Below, piece after piece: positions 27,171-36,713 of a DNA stretch of 64,000 nucleotides. Made by a program: the position numbers and the translations under genes. Every line of letters begins with the position of its first letter. The stretch's first letter is position 1. This DNA is from UBA6115 sp050953005. GTDB lineage: Bacteria > Bacillota > Clostridia > Christensenellales > Aristaeellaceae. The notes beneath the pieces are model-generated. The model saw only the letters and a list, made by a program, of their open reading frames with translations, searched no databases and was not told where the DNA came from. Location of the stretch: NCBI GenBank assembly GCA_050953005.1, contig JBMNLV010000001.1, forward strand, positions 1 through 64,000, written 5' to 3'.

Positions 27171-28079
27171 TTATCCTTTGATAGACCCGATCATTACACC
27201 CTTGACAAAAAAACGTTGGAGCCAAGGATAAATCATCAACATTGGCAAAGTAGAAACAATAATCACGCAGTATTTGGCCAAGTTTGCAGTATCCTGCTGC
27301 GCATAAAGCTGGCGCATAGTTTCCGCATCTACAGAAGATATTAATGCTTCCTTGGAAATATTGCTTTGAATAAGGATTTTACGCAAGAATAACTGAAGCG
27401 GGTAAAGCTTCTCAGACTTTAGATAGATCATGGCAGAGAAATAGTTGTTCCAATGCCCTACACCATAATATAATGCCATAACCACAACAATAGGTGTGGA
27501 TAGAGGCATGACAATACGTAAAAAAGTCACTATGTCGCTAGATCCGTCAATCCTGGCGGCTTCATGTAATTCCCACGGGATTGTACTGCCAAAGAAAGTA
27601 CGGCTTACAATAATATTATAGGAAGATACCATACCGCTGATCAGCAGCACCCGACGGGTATCTATCAACCCCAAATCACGCACATTAAGATAGGTTGGGA
27701 TCATTCCACCTCCAAAATACATGGTAATAACAAAAAGTGTCATAATAAAATTCCTGCCGACAAGATCACGCCTGGATAAAGCGTAAGCACAAGGCAGGGT
27801 AGCAGCCAGATTGACAGCAGTACCGGCAATTGTATAAAACAACGTATTGGCATAACCAATCCACAAATCACTATAAGATAGGATTTTTTCGTAGCCAGCG
27901 AGCGTTATGTCTTTAGGCCATATTAACACCTGGCCGGTACCAACTAGCCTGGGATTGCTGATAGAAGCAATTATTACAAACCAAATCGGATATAATAACA
28001 AGATGAAGATAATCGCCAGCAGTAGGCCATTGATAATGCTGAATGCACGGTCACCTCGGGCTTGACGAATGCCTGCCAT
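27171..28079 (-). CDS. Sugar ABC transporter permease (LplC/YtcP-type)
   Basis: About 302 residues from ATG 28079 (AAGGAGGG 5 bases upstream). Six predicted membrane helices. The EAA loop is around residues 190-210 (ELHEAARIDGSSDIVTFLRIVMPLSTP), the docking site for the ATPase. The C-terminus VKGVMIGSIKG is typical of the LplC/YtcP group. Directly follows the partner permease (10 bases) and precedes the binding-protein gene. Confidence 0.92.
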   Translation of the reverse strand: MAGIRQARGDRAFSIINGLLLAIIFILLLYPIWFVIIASISNPRLVGTGQVLIWPKDITLAGYEKILSYSDLWIGYANTLFYTIAGTAVNLAATLPCAYALSRRDLVGRNFIMTLFVITMYFGGGMIPTYLNVRDLGLIDTRRVLLISGMVSSYNIIVSRTFFGSTIPWELHEAARIDGSSDIVTFLRIVMPLSTPIVVVMALYYGVGHWNNYFSAMIYLKSEKLYPLQLFLRKILIQSNISKEALISSVDAETMRQLYAQQDTANLAKYCVIIVSTLPMLMIYPWLQRFFVKGVMIGSIKG

Positions 28080-28089
28080 TTTTCCCTCC

Positions 28090-29037
28090 TTACCAAAGGC
28101 TCGCTTCTGATACCCGGCGAGCAATGCTGTTGGCAAAAAGCAGGATGATACAGTTGACTATGGAGTTAAACAGCCCTACCGCAGTTGAAAAAGAGAAATC
28201 TGATTTCTGTAAACCCATTTTATAGACATAGGTCGAAATCACTTCGGACCCTGTTATGTTCATATCGTTTTGTAACAGATAAACTTTTTCATATCCAACA
28301 CTCAGGAGCGAACCACAGGACAATACCAGCAGCACAACGATCGTAGGCTTAAGAACAGGTAAATTAATATGAATAATACGCTGAAAACGGGACGCACCAT
28401 CAATCTGCGCTGCTTCCAGAAGCTCCTTGTCCACTCCAGCTAAAGCAGCGAAGTAGATGATGGCACTCCAGCCAACATCCTGCCATATACCAGAAACGAC
28501 ATAGCACCATTTAAAAGCTTTGGGGTTTTGTAAAAGCTGTACCTGCGCCAAGTTTAATTTTTTCAAGATTTGATTTAACACGCCACTTTCAGGCGAAAGA
28601 AACATCGTGATCATACCGCATACAACCACAGTAGAAATAAAGTGAGGCGCATAGGAAATTGTTTGAAAACCTTTTTTCAGGAACCCTTTTTCTATTTCAT
28701 TGACCATCAGGGCCAGTAAAATAGGAGCGGGAAAGCTAAAAACAAGGGACAGGAAGCTGATCACTACGGTATTTTTTAGCACGATAGGAAACCAATAGGA
28801 ATTAAAAAAACGCGTAAAATTTTTAAAAAGTGGATTGAGCCAAGGACTGCCCCAAATACCCAAGTTGAATTTATAATTCTTAAAGGCGACGATTACACCA
28901 TACATGGGCTTGTATAAGAAAATGATAAGATAAATCAGCGCTGGCAACATCATTAAATACAGCTGCCAGTGTTCTCCGATACGTATCAGAGTCTTTTGCA
29001 CTTTCTTTTTTCTCAGGGTTTTGCGTTGGATTGACAT
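28090..29037 (-). CDS. Sugar ABC transporter permease (LplB/YteP-type)
   Basis: A 315-residue inner-membrane permease with about six helices. The N-terminus is basic, then WQLYLMMLPALIYLIIFLYKPMYG, typical of the LplB/YteP group. The EAA loop is ELLEAAQIDGASRFQRIIHINLPVLKPT. Forms the importer with the downstream permease and binding protein. It starts 13 bases after the activase gene. Confidence 0.92.
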   Translation of the reverse strand: MSIQRKTLRKKKVQKTLIRIGEHWQLYLMMLPALIYLIIFLYKPMYGVIVAFKNYKFNLGIWGSPWLNPLFKNFTRFFNSYWFPIVLKNTVVISFLSLVFSFPAPILLALMVNEIEKGFLKKGFQTISYAPHFISTVVVCGMITMFLSPESGVLNQILKKLNLAQVQLLQNPKAFKWCYVVSGIWQDVGWSAIIYFAALAGVDKELLEAAQIDGASRFQRIIHINLPVLKPTIVVLLVLSCGSLLSVGYEKVYLLQNDMNITGSEVISTYVYKMGLQKSDFSFSTAVGLFNSIVNCIILLFANSIARRVSEASLW

Positions 29038-29050
29038 TGTAAACTCGTCC

Positions 29051-29971
29051 TTAGTTGATTGTCACAGAAACCGAAACCATGGTTTTAAGGATACTCACAG
29101 CTTGCTGGAGCTGCTCAGGCAGAATCTTTTCTTTGGATGAAAAACTTTCTGTCATACCAAGCCTGACACGTTTTTCGATCCCCAGGGCATGATAAGGCTC
29201 CAGGTCGATCTGTAGCAAATTTTTTAAATTCCCAGCTAATTTCCCAATTCCTTCATAATGCTCCAGGCAAGTGTTAAGTCCCGGGATTAGGGGACAGCGC
29301 AAAATGATTCTTTTTCCTGTCTTGTCTAGTTTCTTCAAGTTACTCCATATTATGTCAGGCTTGACACCTGTAAACATTTCATGTTGCTGAGGCCGGCTTT
29401 CTTTGCAGTCAAAGAGAAATAAATCGATATGAGGCGCAACCCTCGCCAACTCCTTCCAATCGCAAAAGCCTGAGGTTTCCATACACACATTAAGACCCTC
29501 TTTTTTTGCCAACATTGCAAGTGCTAAAGTAAAGTCAGGCTGTGCCATAGGTTCGCCGCCGGTTAAAGTGAGCCCTCCCTGGTCGCCGTAAAACGGTTTA
29601 TCCCTAAGGACTGTTTCAATTACCTCGCTTGCCGTTAACTCCTGCCCTATCCACTCCAACGCATTATAGGGACAAGAAATCTTACACTCTTTGCAGCTTA
29701 TACAACGATGGCGTTCCACGTCATGTCGCCCCTCGGCTGAAAAGCTATGTACCTTTCCAGGACAAACTTTTTCACACATTCTACAGCTTACACAACGATC
29801 CTCCCAATAAGCTAATTGTTTCTTCTTGCTCAGTCCCTCTGGATTATGGCACCATACGCAATGCAGGGGACAACCTTTCAAAAACACATTGGTACGAATT
29901 CCTGGGCCATCATGCAGCGAAAAACGTTGAATGTTAAAAACCATTCCTTTTGTCGTTATCTTTTCAAGCAA
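29051..29971 (-). CDS. Glycyl radical enzyme activase (radical SAM)
   Basis: A 306-residue PflA-type activating enzyme that installs the glycyl radical using S-adenosylmethionine. The radical SAM cluster motif is C-x3-C-x2-C in GCPLHCVWCHN (residues 34-44). An inserted ferredoxin-like region has two C-x2-C-x2-C-x3-C clusters (CVSCRMCEKVCPG and CISCKECKISCP), characteristic of activases for dehydratase-type enzymes rather than of PflA itself. GGEPMAQPDF is the SAM-binding GGE block. The start is probably TTG 29971 with GGAGG about 11 bases before it. Lies in the same operon as its target, separated by the transporter genes. Confidence 0.93.
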   Translation of the reverse strand: MLEKITTKGMVFNIQRFSLHDGPGIRTNVFLKGCPLHCVWCHNPEGLSKKKQLAYWEDRCVSCRMCEKVCPGKVHSFSAEGRHDVERHRCISCKECKISCPYNALEWIGQELTASEVIETVLRDKPFYGDQGGLTLTGGEPMAQPDFTLALAMLAKKEGLNVCMETSGFCDWKELARVAPHIDLFLFDCKESRPQQHEMFTGVKPDIIWSNLKKLDKTGKRIILRCPLIPGLNTCLEHYEGIGKLAGNLKNLLQIDLEPYHALGIEKRVRLGMTESFSSKEKILPEQLQQAVSILKTMVSVSVTIN

Positions 29972-29995
29972 AAGTCATTTATCCTCCAAAGTCGC

Positions 29996-31834
29996 CTAAT
30001 TCATAATGGGCGGAACCTCTCCGCATTCCATCAACCAAATTATAGCCAACAGGGCTCCCCAGTGATAAAAGCGGTCGCTGTTTTTCTTGTCGCACCCTTC
30101 GCCTGTAATGGCGGAATAGTTTTCATGAATGTGCCGATACTCTAGCCATTCCTTTAGAAACAGTGATTTAGATTTTGATGCCAGGTCATGCTGCATGGAA
30201 AGCATATTGTGCCCTTGCAGTGCGAGATACACTAAGAAATTGAGAGGCGCCCATATTCGCCCACGCCAATAATCCTGTTCTTGAAACGCCGGATGGCAAC
30301 GCATGACTGACGGAATCATCCAATCGCCATAAAACACTTCCGGATCAAAGTAATATGCCTCTATCCGCTTTAGCCGTTCTCTTGGAATCTGTCTTGAAAA
30401 CAGAGCATAAAAGTTCGTTGGTGATAAAACCTGTGAGAATTCACCCGTATCAGTACGGCGGTTAAAATAAAATCCCTGTTCCTCATTCCAGAGTTCCTCC
30501 AAGCCTTTTTCCGCTTTTTCCCGTCGTTTACGTAGCACTTGGGCATTTTTCTTATCACCAATCAAATCAGAAATTTGTTCCAATGCGCGGCAATCCAGTA
30601 TAAACAGACCTGTAAGGCCAACATCCTCCAAACAAAGCATGTGCTTTTCCTTATCGAAAGGGATATTGTCATACATAGGTGAATTATCAAGGCCTGATTC
30701 CAGCGCAGCCCCAAAACGATTGTTTACGCCATCAACCTCCCATTTGTTTCCATAAACACTCTCAAATGGATTCGATCCCCATCCTAATGCACCGCTGGGG
30801 TGCATACGATGATTATAAAACCACGTATTCCATTCCAGCAAATCCGAATACAGATGGTTTAGAGGCCAAAGGTCATTTGTAATTCGATAGACCGCCAATG
30901 CCATTGCGCTACCAACGGGCGGTTGTGAGCGGTCCAGGCTCTGTTGACCTGTGCCATAAGTCAGATTAGGAATAAACCCGGCAAGTGTTTTTTCGGCGGT
31001 GATTTCAATTAAATTAGCGTATGCTAAATCGTGATCAAAAAGAGAGGCAAGCAAACTGACAAAATAACTATCCCAGCAAAATAAAACATATCCACCTGCG
31101 CCTACGCTCCAAATCCGACTTACCGGCGAAATTATACGTTTATTTTTGGCATCATATATGGTGTTCCAGTTTACTCCGCACATAATTGCTTCGTATAGAC
31201 TACCAACTGTTTTATCTTCTGTTTCCCAGCGGGCACAATATGCTTCCCTTTTATCTTTCACAAATGCAAACAACTCATCAGGAGACATTTCATCGCCCGT
31301 ATAAAAGATTACAGGCTCTTTAAACGCCAGCGGCAACCATTTATTCATAGCGGGAAGATTAGGATCCTCTTTCGGTAGCGTACCAACACTTCGAATCGCT
31401 AAAATTTTTCCTCCACAACAAGCTGTCAAAACGCGTGTATCTCCCTGAACTTGTCCTGATAGATTCCATAGAAAACCTGTTTCAAGCACAATCATCGCAG
31501 GGTATGGCTGACAGGCAAGCGGCTGAATCAATATTACTAAACGTTCTTCTTTACTTGCTGTCTCAACTGTAAAATCCAATCCTCGCCATTGCACACGCGC
31601 CTGTGTATAATCACCACTATGAGCGCCTGGAAAAACCCGTTCAGCATCCGGTCCTTGCCGTCCGATAAGCACTTCACGCAAATAACCACCATTTTTATAC
31701 TCTTTTAAGCATAGGCTAAGCGTGAGTCCATATGGCATGTATACATAGGATAATATGCTGTTAACATTCCATGTTTTCCAGCCTGTCATGTAGCGCCGTT
31801 TTAATTCTTCATATGGAGCTGCGATATCTTTCAT
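29996..31834 (-). CDS. GH63/GH37-like alpha-glycosidase
   Basis: A 612-residue intracellular enzyme of the (alpha/alpha)6-barrel type; no signal peptide. The second half has blocks seen in GH63 and related inverting alpha-glucosidases and alpha-mannosidases: WDSYFVSLLASLFDHDLA, the SGLDNSPMYD segment, GDWMIPSVM and DYWRGRIWAPLNFLVYL. The catalytic acids are probably the Asp of WDSYF or of GLDNSP and a Glu near the C-terminal HIHENYSAITGEG. First gene of the operon, 25 bases before the activase, behind a consensus promoter. It probably cleaves the glycan brought in by the transporter. Linkage unknown. Confidence 0.78.
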   Translation of the reverse strand: MKDIAAPYEELKRRYMTGWKTWNVNSILSYVYMPYGLTLSLCLKEYKNGGYLREVLIGRQGPDAERVFPGAHSGDYTQARVQWRGLDFTVETASKEERLVILIQPLACQPYPAMIVLETGFLWNLSGQVQGDTRVLTACCGGKILAIRSVGTLPKEDPNLPAMNKWLPLAFKEPVIFYTGDEMSPDELFAFVKDKREAYCARWETEDKTVGSLYEAIMCGVNWNTIYDAKNKRIISPVSRIWSVGAGGYVLFCWDSYFVSLLASLFDHDLAYANLIEITAEKTLAGFIPNLTYGTGQQSLDRSQPPVGSAMALAVYRITNDLWPLNHLYSDLLEWNTWFYNHRMHPSGALGWGSNPFESVYGNKWEVDGVNNRFGAALESGLDNSPMYDNIPFDKEKHMLCLEDVGLTGLFILDCRALEQISDLIGDKKNAQVLRKRREKAEKGLEELWNEEQGFYFNRRTDTGEFSQVLSPTNFYALFSRQIPRERLKRIEAYYFDPEVFYGDWMIPSVMRCHPAFQEQDYWRGRIWAPLNFLVYLALQGHNMLSMQHDLASKSKSLFLKEWLEYRHIHENYSAITGEGCDKKNSDRFYHWGALLAIIWLMECGEVPPIMN

Positions 31835-31910
31835 ATCCTATACTCCCTTTCAGGAACAACTTAGCAACCAATTTAATACGTTTGACCTCTGCGACGGATC
31901 TGTTTTTTAA

Positions 31911-31939
31911 ATTATAACTGTTGCCTCAAGCGTTGTCAA
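31911..31939 (-). promoter_or_regulatory. Consensus promoter of the glycosidase/GRE operon
   Basis: On the minus strand TTGACA (31939-31934) and TATAAT (31916-31911) with a 17-base spacer, a perfect sigma-A match. It leads an operon of seven genes down to 22519. Such a strong core promoter suggests control by repression. Confidence 0.8.
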
Positions 31940-32032
31940 TATCGTTATGGGCGAAAACAGACCGGATAATCTAATTTGCAACTTCAAACAACAACAAGCC
32001 TGCAAAATGGTATCTTATTCATGCCATACATG

Positions 32033-32061
32033 TTGACTATTTTGCATACAATTGTTATAGT
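32033..32061 (+). promoter_or_regulatory. Promoter of the GH29 fucosidase gene
   Basis: TTGACT (32033-32038) and TATAGT (32056-32061), spacer 17. It diverges from the promoter at 31911-31939 with about 95 bases between the two -35 boxes, room for shared operators. A 12-base tandem repeat (AATATCTCATAG twice, 32070-32093) lies in the transcribed leader. Confidence 0.65.
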
Positions 32062-32126
32062 TAAAAAGCAATATCTCATAGAATATCTCATAGAATACTT
32101 TCATTTGTGGAAGGGGTATATGCGCA

Positions 32127-33578
32127 ATGAATACCAAATTACCAATCACGGATGCCCATTATAAATGCGTGGAAGATTATGTAGAAAATCAACCATTAAC
32201 TACTTATCAGAAAGCCTCCGCACGTGCAATAGAAGCTTTTAATGATCTCAAATTTTCAGTTCGCATACACTTTGGCTTGTATTCCATCCTCAATCAGAGC
32301 GGTGAATCCTGGCCTTTCTTGCATATGAATTATCAAAAAAAAGCAGAATATATGCAGTTAATCAACCGTTTTTGCCCTGTCAATTTTGATGCTGAAAAAT
32401 GGATTGCTTTCTTTAAGCAGTCAGGCGCTAAGGGGGTTGCTTTTACAGCTAAGCATCACGAAGGTTTCTCCTTGTTTGATACAGATACGCGTGTACATCG
32501 TCGTATCAATTGGAATGCACCAGGTGGTCCATGCCTGGAGGAATGCAATACTGCCTTTAGCGTAATGGAGTCGCCCTTTAAGCGAGATATAGTCAAAGAA
32601 CTTTGCGACGCTGCTCACCGTCACGGACTTGCTATTGATCTTTACTACTCCCATCCTGATTGGTATGATGCGGATTTTGCTCCCTTCTGCTCACATCCTA
32701 TGACTACAACCGATCAACAGGAGTTGATGAGTTTAGAAGAATACGAGGAAAGTTTGGGTTTTCCCTTTAAGTTCCATGGATCTATTAACGATGAGCAGGC
32801 ATACGAAAGAATGATGACTCGCCACCGTCGCCAGATTGAAGAACTACTCACCCATTACGGAAAAATTGATATGCTATGTTTTGACATGTGGTTAGGAAAA
32901 AAGGTTTGGCCCGCCTTGAGGGACACATTGTTTTATGCCCGCTCCCTGCAAAAGGACTGTATGTTCCGCGCACGGGGTATTGGCAATTATGGTGATTACT
33001 ATACTCCGGAAAGGTTTATACCGGATGCACCAGAGAATACTGACATGCCTTGGATGGTTATTCATCCTTTGGGGCGTTCCTTCTCCTATGATAAAAATGC
33101 TTCAGATTATAAAGGAGCTGGGTGGATTATTCAAAATTTACTGGACTGTACATCCAAAGGCGGCAACTTTATGGTAGGCATTGGCCCTGATGCTACAGGA
33201 GCTTTCCACCCTGAGGCCATCAAGCAAATGGAGGAAGCGGGGCGTTGGCTGAATATAAACGGTCAAGCAATTTATGGTACACGCATGTTGGATCGCTTTT
33301 ATTATCAGGATCATTTTAAAGACGGAAGCGCCACCTACTACTGTGTTCCTAAGGATCGTTCCTGTATCTATGGCATTTCCTTTGGTGTAATGCCTCATCC
33401 CCTTAATCTTTCCCGGCTTCTTGGCGATCAGGCTAAGATTGAATTGCTGACCCCGGAAGGATTTATCCCAGTTGAGCCAACGAAAAAGGATGACCGTCTG
33501 GAGATATCTGTTCTTGATTCCCGCGCCGCATACGGCGGTGATTCCTTTTGTGCAAAAGTACTGCGGATTACACGATAG
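32127..33578 (+). CDS. GH29 alpha-L-fucosidase-like protein
   Basis: A 483-residue glycoside hydrolase of family 29, without signal peptide, so intracellular. Family blocks: FGLYSILNQSGESW near residue 50, FKQSGAKGVAFTAKHHEGFSLFDT (residues 94-117, the usual KYHDGFxLWxS region), LYYSHPDWYDADF, and the nucleophile region GKIDMLCFDMWLG (Asp around residue 255). GGNFMVGIGPDATG is the late conserved block. Retaining hydrolysis of alpha-L-fucosides is the family norm; other 6-deoxy or galactoside activity is possible. Divergent from the GH63-like operon and convergent with the YesN-type gene. Confidence 0.85.
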   Translation: MNTKLPITDAHYKCVEDYVENQPLTTYQKASARAIEAFNDLKFSVRIHFGLYSILNQSGESWPFLHMNYQKKAEYMQLINRFCPVNFDAEKWIAFFKQSGAKGVAFTAKHHEGFSLFDTDTRVHRRINWNAPGGPCLEECNTAFSVMESPFKRDIVKELCDAAHRHGLAIDLYYSHPDWYDADFAPFCSHPMTTTDQQELMSLEEYEESLGFPFKFHGSINDEQAYERMMTRHRRQIEELLTHYGKIDMLCFDMWLGKKVWPALRDTLFYARSLQKDCMFRARGIGNYGDYYTPERFIPDAPENTDMPWMVIHPLGRSFSYDKNASDYKGAGWIIQNLLDCTSKGGNFMVGIGPDATGAFHPEAIKQMEEAGRWLNINGQAIYGTRMLDRFYYQDHFKDGSATYYCVPKDRSCIYGISFGVMPHPLNLSRLLGDQAKIELLTPEGFIPVEPTKKDDRLEISVLDSRAAYGGDSFCAKVLRITR

Positions 33579-33592
33579 CCATCATACGTTTT

Positions 33593-34372
33593 TCATTTAG
33601 GAGCTTCTTCATTGGGGAAGTCCTTTTCTTGCTTATCTTTCTCTCCGCCGTGAAAACGATATTGTTTGGGTGTCATCTTTACTAAATTCTTGAAAATACG
33701 TTGAAAGTAAGCCGCGTCATTATAGCCAACCCTATGGGCTATTTCTGTAACACTTTGATCTGTGCTTTTTAGCAGTAGTTTTGCGTTTTCAATGCGTATA
33801 TCACGGATGTATTCAAATAGGTTCACGCCTTTGTGCTGCTTAAAATATGAGGATAAATAGATTGGCGAAATAAAAAATTCATTGGAAATGCTTGTCAGAC
33901 TTAACTTTTCTTCATAATGCAGACGGATATAATCGCAAATGCGATCCACCATTTTGTCATTACTACCCTCATCCCGAACTGGGATAGAACATTCCGAAGG
34001 CACCCCTGTAATTTTCTTTATGCACTGATACAGTTCACGAGGATCAATGGGTTTGCACAGGTAGTCATCAACCTTCAACTGTACGCCCAATCTCAAATAT
34101 CGGTAATCACTATAACCGCTTATCACTAAAAAATGCAGCTTATGGTCTAGCTCTCGCGCTTTGGATATTAGTTCAAAACCACTTACGCCGGGCATACAAA
34201 TATCAACGAGCATAATATCAGGATGATACTGAGAAATCATGGAAAGGGCTTCCTCGCCACTAGACGCTTCACAAACCACTTCAGTATGCATGCTTTTCCA
34301 GTCCATACGATTGCGGATGCTGGCTCGAACAAGGTGCTCGTCATCCACAATCATTACCCGATAAATCCTCAT
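33593..34372 (-). CDS. YesN-type response regulator (receiver + AraC HTH)
   Basis: About 259 residues from ATG 34372, whose ATGA overlaps the kinase stop. The receiver domain spans 1-120: acidic pair in MIVDDEH, phospho-accepting Asp in DIMLVDICMPGVSG, Lys in DYLCKPIDP. A C-terminal AraC/XylS double HTH follows (ISPIYLSSYFKQHKGVNLFEYI, VTEIAHRVGYNDAAYFQRIFK). Partner of the upstream YesM-type kinase. Such pairs usually switch on carbohydrate uptake and glycosidase genes, here probably the fucosidase and/or importer operon. Confidence 0.93.
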   Translation of the reverse strand: MRIYRVMIVDDEHLVRASIRNRMDWKSMHTEVVCEASSGEEALSMISQYHPDIMLVDICMPGVSGFELISKARELDHKLHFLVISGYSDYRYLRLGVQLKVDDYLCKPIDPRELYQCIKKITGVPSECSIPVRDEGSNDKMVDRICDYIRLHYEEKLSLTSISNEFFISPIYLSSYFKQHKGVNLFEYIRDIRIENAKLLLKSTDQSVTEIAHRVGYNDAAYFQRIFKNLVKMTPKQYRFHGGEKDKQEKDFPNEEAPK

Positions 34373-36138
34373 TTTTGTTTCCACTCCCTGCAAGGAATAT
34401 AGATATCCACACACGTTCCCTGCTCTAAAGCAGAGGTAATGCGCATGGTCAATTCGTTCCCGTAAGCATACTTGAAACGAGCATATAAGTTTTTGAGGCC
34501 AATGTGACGATTTTCCTTACTGTCTGCTATTACGGCTACACTTTCCTCCTGAAAATACATATTCAGTGCTTCAACTTTGTTTTTTTCTATACCGTCTCCC
34601 GAATCCTTTACCTGGATATGTAATTTCTTACCTTCTTTCTTAACAGCTATGAAAATAAAGCAATTTTCTATTTTGCTGCCGAAGCCATGACGAACGGAGT
34701 TTTCTACCAAAGGCTGAATTGAAAATCTGACAATTTCCATCTTTTTTACCCCATTGGGAACATCAAAGCTGAAAACATAGCGATCACTAAAACGATAATA
34801 GTTTAACGCTGCATAACGCCTGACCTGGGCGATTTCTTTCTCGACAGATACCGTTAACTCATCATTCAAATTATAGCGAAACATTTCAGCCAGCATACCA
34901 CAAGCCAAAGCCGCGTCTTCTTTACGACACTCAGTGATTAACCCAACAATCACATCCAGTGTATTGTATAAAAAATGAGGATTCACTTGTTGAATTAAAC
35001 TCTTGAGTTCTGCATCCTTGCGCAAGAACTGCTCAACATTAAGCTTATCTATCACTTTGTCCAGCCGAATAATCATTTCGTTGAATGATTTGGCCAGTTC
35101 TGCCAGTTCATCATTTCCTTGTACTGGTACTAATTGCTTTAGTCTACCAGCCCGAGCCTCCTGTGTACTTTTTATCAGCTCCTTAATGGGGAACAACAAG
35201 TGATTTGCGAAGCGTAAAGTATAAGGTACAAAAAGCAATGCAAGTATGACAAACGCAAGAAAGGCTCCCAGTACAATTGTTTGAATATGGGAAACTAACA
35301 CATTGGTATCTGGTAGCACATACAGGGTCCAATTTTGACTGGGAATTGAGGCGGAAATGACCCTTCCTGTTATAGTATCTAGCATCAGCGCTTTGTTCCC
35401 TTGCGCATAAATGGGTTTTCCGTGACTATCAACCAATAGAATGCTGGATATACCTGAATAGTTTTCCAGAAAGCAATCCGTAATATATCTGCTGGGTATA
35501 TCAATCCGAAGATATCCCAGAAAGGAGAACTTATAAATATCCCAAATCTGATAAATTTTTGTATGCATTGCCTGGCGATAATTAACTGATAGATAATCCT
35601 GAATACAGTCTGGCACAAAAGTCATCCATTCGTTGGTATTCATTGTGGATGCTTGATACCAGGGTGCTTTGATCATGGAATATCTGCAGCCTGCATAATT
35701 GATGGTAGCATTTTGAAGGCCTGTGTTTCCGAATATTGGATTTTCGCTTTCCGTGATTACTGAAATCACTATACCTTCCAGCATAGATTGATAAGCGGAT
35801 AACGTGCTTACAACCGCCTTGCGCATAGTATATGCATCATATGTGGAAGATGTACTACCTCGTAAATAAGCCTGTACGCTGTTTCCAAAAGCGATATGAG
35901 CAGCCATGCGATCCACCTGATCCATGACGTTAGTTAAAGCTCTTATCGCTTGCCTAACCATATCTTGGTTTGATTTATTGTCTAACCTGCGCTGTTGTAT
36001 TATCAAAAGCGAACCCGAGCAAGCGCATAGAACCATGCTGCTTAGCAATAGCGCCACTAGCATCATGCGGACAGTTTTATTCCGAAAGCTACGGCTCTTC
36101 ATACCCCGCTTACGCTGAAAACCTCGCTTGCTAAACAT
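34369..36138 (-). CDS. YesM-type sensor histidine kinase
   Basis: A 589-residue membrane kinase. First membrane helix at about residues 24-48, an extracytoplasmic Cache-like sensor (50-295), a second helix at about 300-325, a HAMP domain (325-380), and the phospho-accepting His in LIQQVNPHFLYNTLDVI (His_kinase family of the LytS/YesM type). The HATPase has VENSVRHGFG and KDSGDGIEKN. ATG 36138 follows GAAGGGG. A decayed piece resembling its second membrane helix and sensor lies 130 bases upstream (36262-36422). Confidence 0.92.
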   Translation of the reverse strand: MFSKRGFQRKRGMKSRSFRNKTVRMMLVALLLSSMVLCACSGSLLIIQQRRLDNKSNQDMVRQAIRALTNVMDQVDRMAAHIAFGNSVQAYLRGSTSSTYDAYTMRKAVVSTLSAYQSMLEGIVISVITESENPIFGNTGLQNATINYAGCRYSMIKAPWYQASTMNTNEWMTFVPDCIQDYLSVNYRQAMHTKIYQIWDIYKFSFLGYLRIDIPSRYITDCFLENYSGISSILLVDSHGKPIYAQGNKALMLDTITGRVISASIPSQNWTLYVLPDTNVLVSHIQTIVLGAFLAFVILALLFVPYTLRFANHLLFPIKELIKSTQEARAGRLKQLVPVQGNDELAELAKSFNEMIIRLDKVIDKLNVEQFLRKDAELKSLIQQVNPHFLYNTLDVIVGLITECRKEDAALACGMLAEMFRYNLNDELTVSVEKEIAQVRRYAALNYYRFSDRYVFSFDVPNGVKKMEIVRFSIQPLVENSVRHGFGSKIENCFIFIAVKKEGKKLHIQVKDSGDGIEKNKVEALNMYFQEESVAVIADSKENRHIGLKNLYARFKYAYGNELTMRITSALEQGTCVDIYIPCREWKQK

Positions 36139-36261
36139 CCCTTATACCCCTTCAGTTTAGAGTAGTCCTTTCGATAAAATGCTTCTGTGCAAAAAGACGA
36201 ATATCATGTGCAAGCAAACTGCTGTCGGTCCTGCCATGAGATAATTTCACTGTAAATAAAT

Positions 36262-36422
36262 TATATGGCATAAAAACAATGCAAATACGACAAACACAAG
36301 AACGGATCCCTGCACAATTGTCTGATTATGGGATGTCAACACGTTGGCAACTGGTAGTATATACAGGGCCCACCTTTTATCGAAATCATAACAGAAACAA
36401 GCCCTTGTGTAAAGTGGCTAAT
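36262..36422 (-). pseudogene. Fragment of a second sensor kinase gene
   Basis: The stretch matches 35225-35385 of the kinase gene by eye at roughly three quarters of positions, in the same orientation (for example ACAATTGT, ATATGGGA/TTATGGGA, CTGGTAG, ATACAGGG in the same order and spacing). No open frame. It appears to be the remains of a paralogue. Confidence 0.55.
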
Positions 36423-36444
36423 ACCACCAGATATGTCAGTCATT

Positions 36445-36612
36445 TAATTTGCCTTGAGTTTTTCTAATTTGCCTTGAGTTTTTTCTCCCGAAATTTCCGA
36501 AATTTCTTTTTCTTCTTTGAATGGCGGGTATTCCAAAAAAAAGCCAAAAAACCCAACTCGGGAAAAAGTCAAGAAAAGGATTTCACGGGAAAAAGTCAAG
36601 AAAAGGATTTCA
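36445..36612. repeat. Two tandem duplications upstream of rpsU
   Basis: TAATTTGCCTTGAGTTTTTC occurs twice in tandem (36445-36464, 36465-36485). A 27-base unit beginning CGGGAAAAAGTCAAG occurs twice (36559-36585, 36586-36612), ending four bases before the rpsU -35 box. The gene-free stretch 36139-36713 otherwise holds only the kinase fragment and the promoter. Confidence 0.8.
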
Positions 36613-36615
36613 CGG

Positions 36616-36644
36616 TTGACGCCGGCAGAACATGAAGTTATAAT
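36616..36644 (+). promoter_or_regulatory. rpsU promoter
   Basis: TTGACG (36616-36621) and TATAAT (36639-36644) with a 17-base spacer, about 70 bases before the rpsU start. Confidence 0.75.
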
Positions 36645-36713
36645 AAATATACGGTCGCCATCCGCCGTGTAAACGGTGTTATCCAGGCGAGATGTGCGAA
36701 GGGGGGGAAAGCA

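Noticed and set aside
32070..32093. Coding repeat in a small frame before the fucosidase
   Set aside because: The frame has no ribosome site and overlaps the fucosidase start in another frame; the repeat is a leader duplication.
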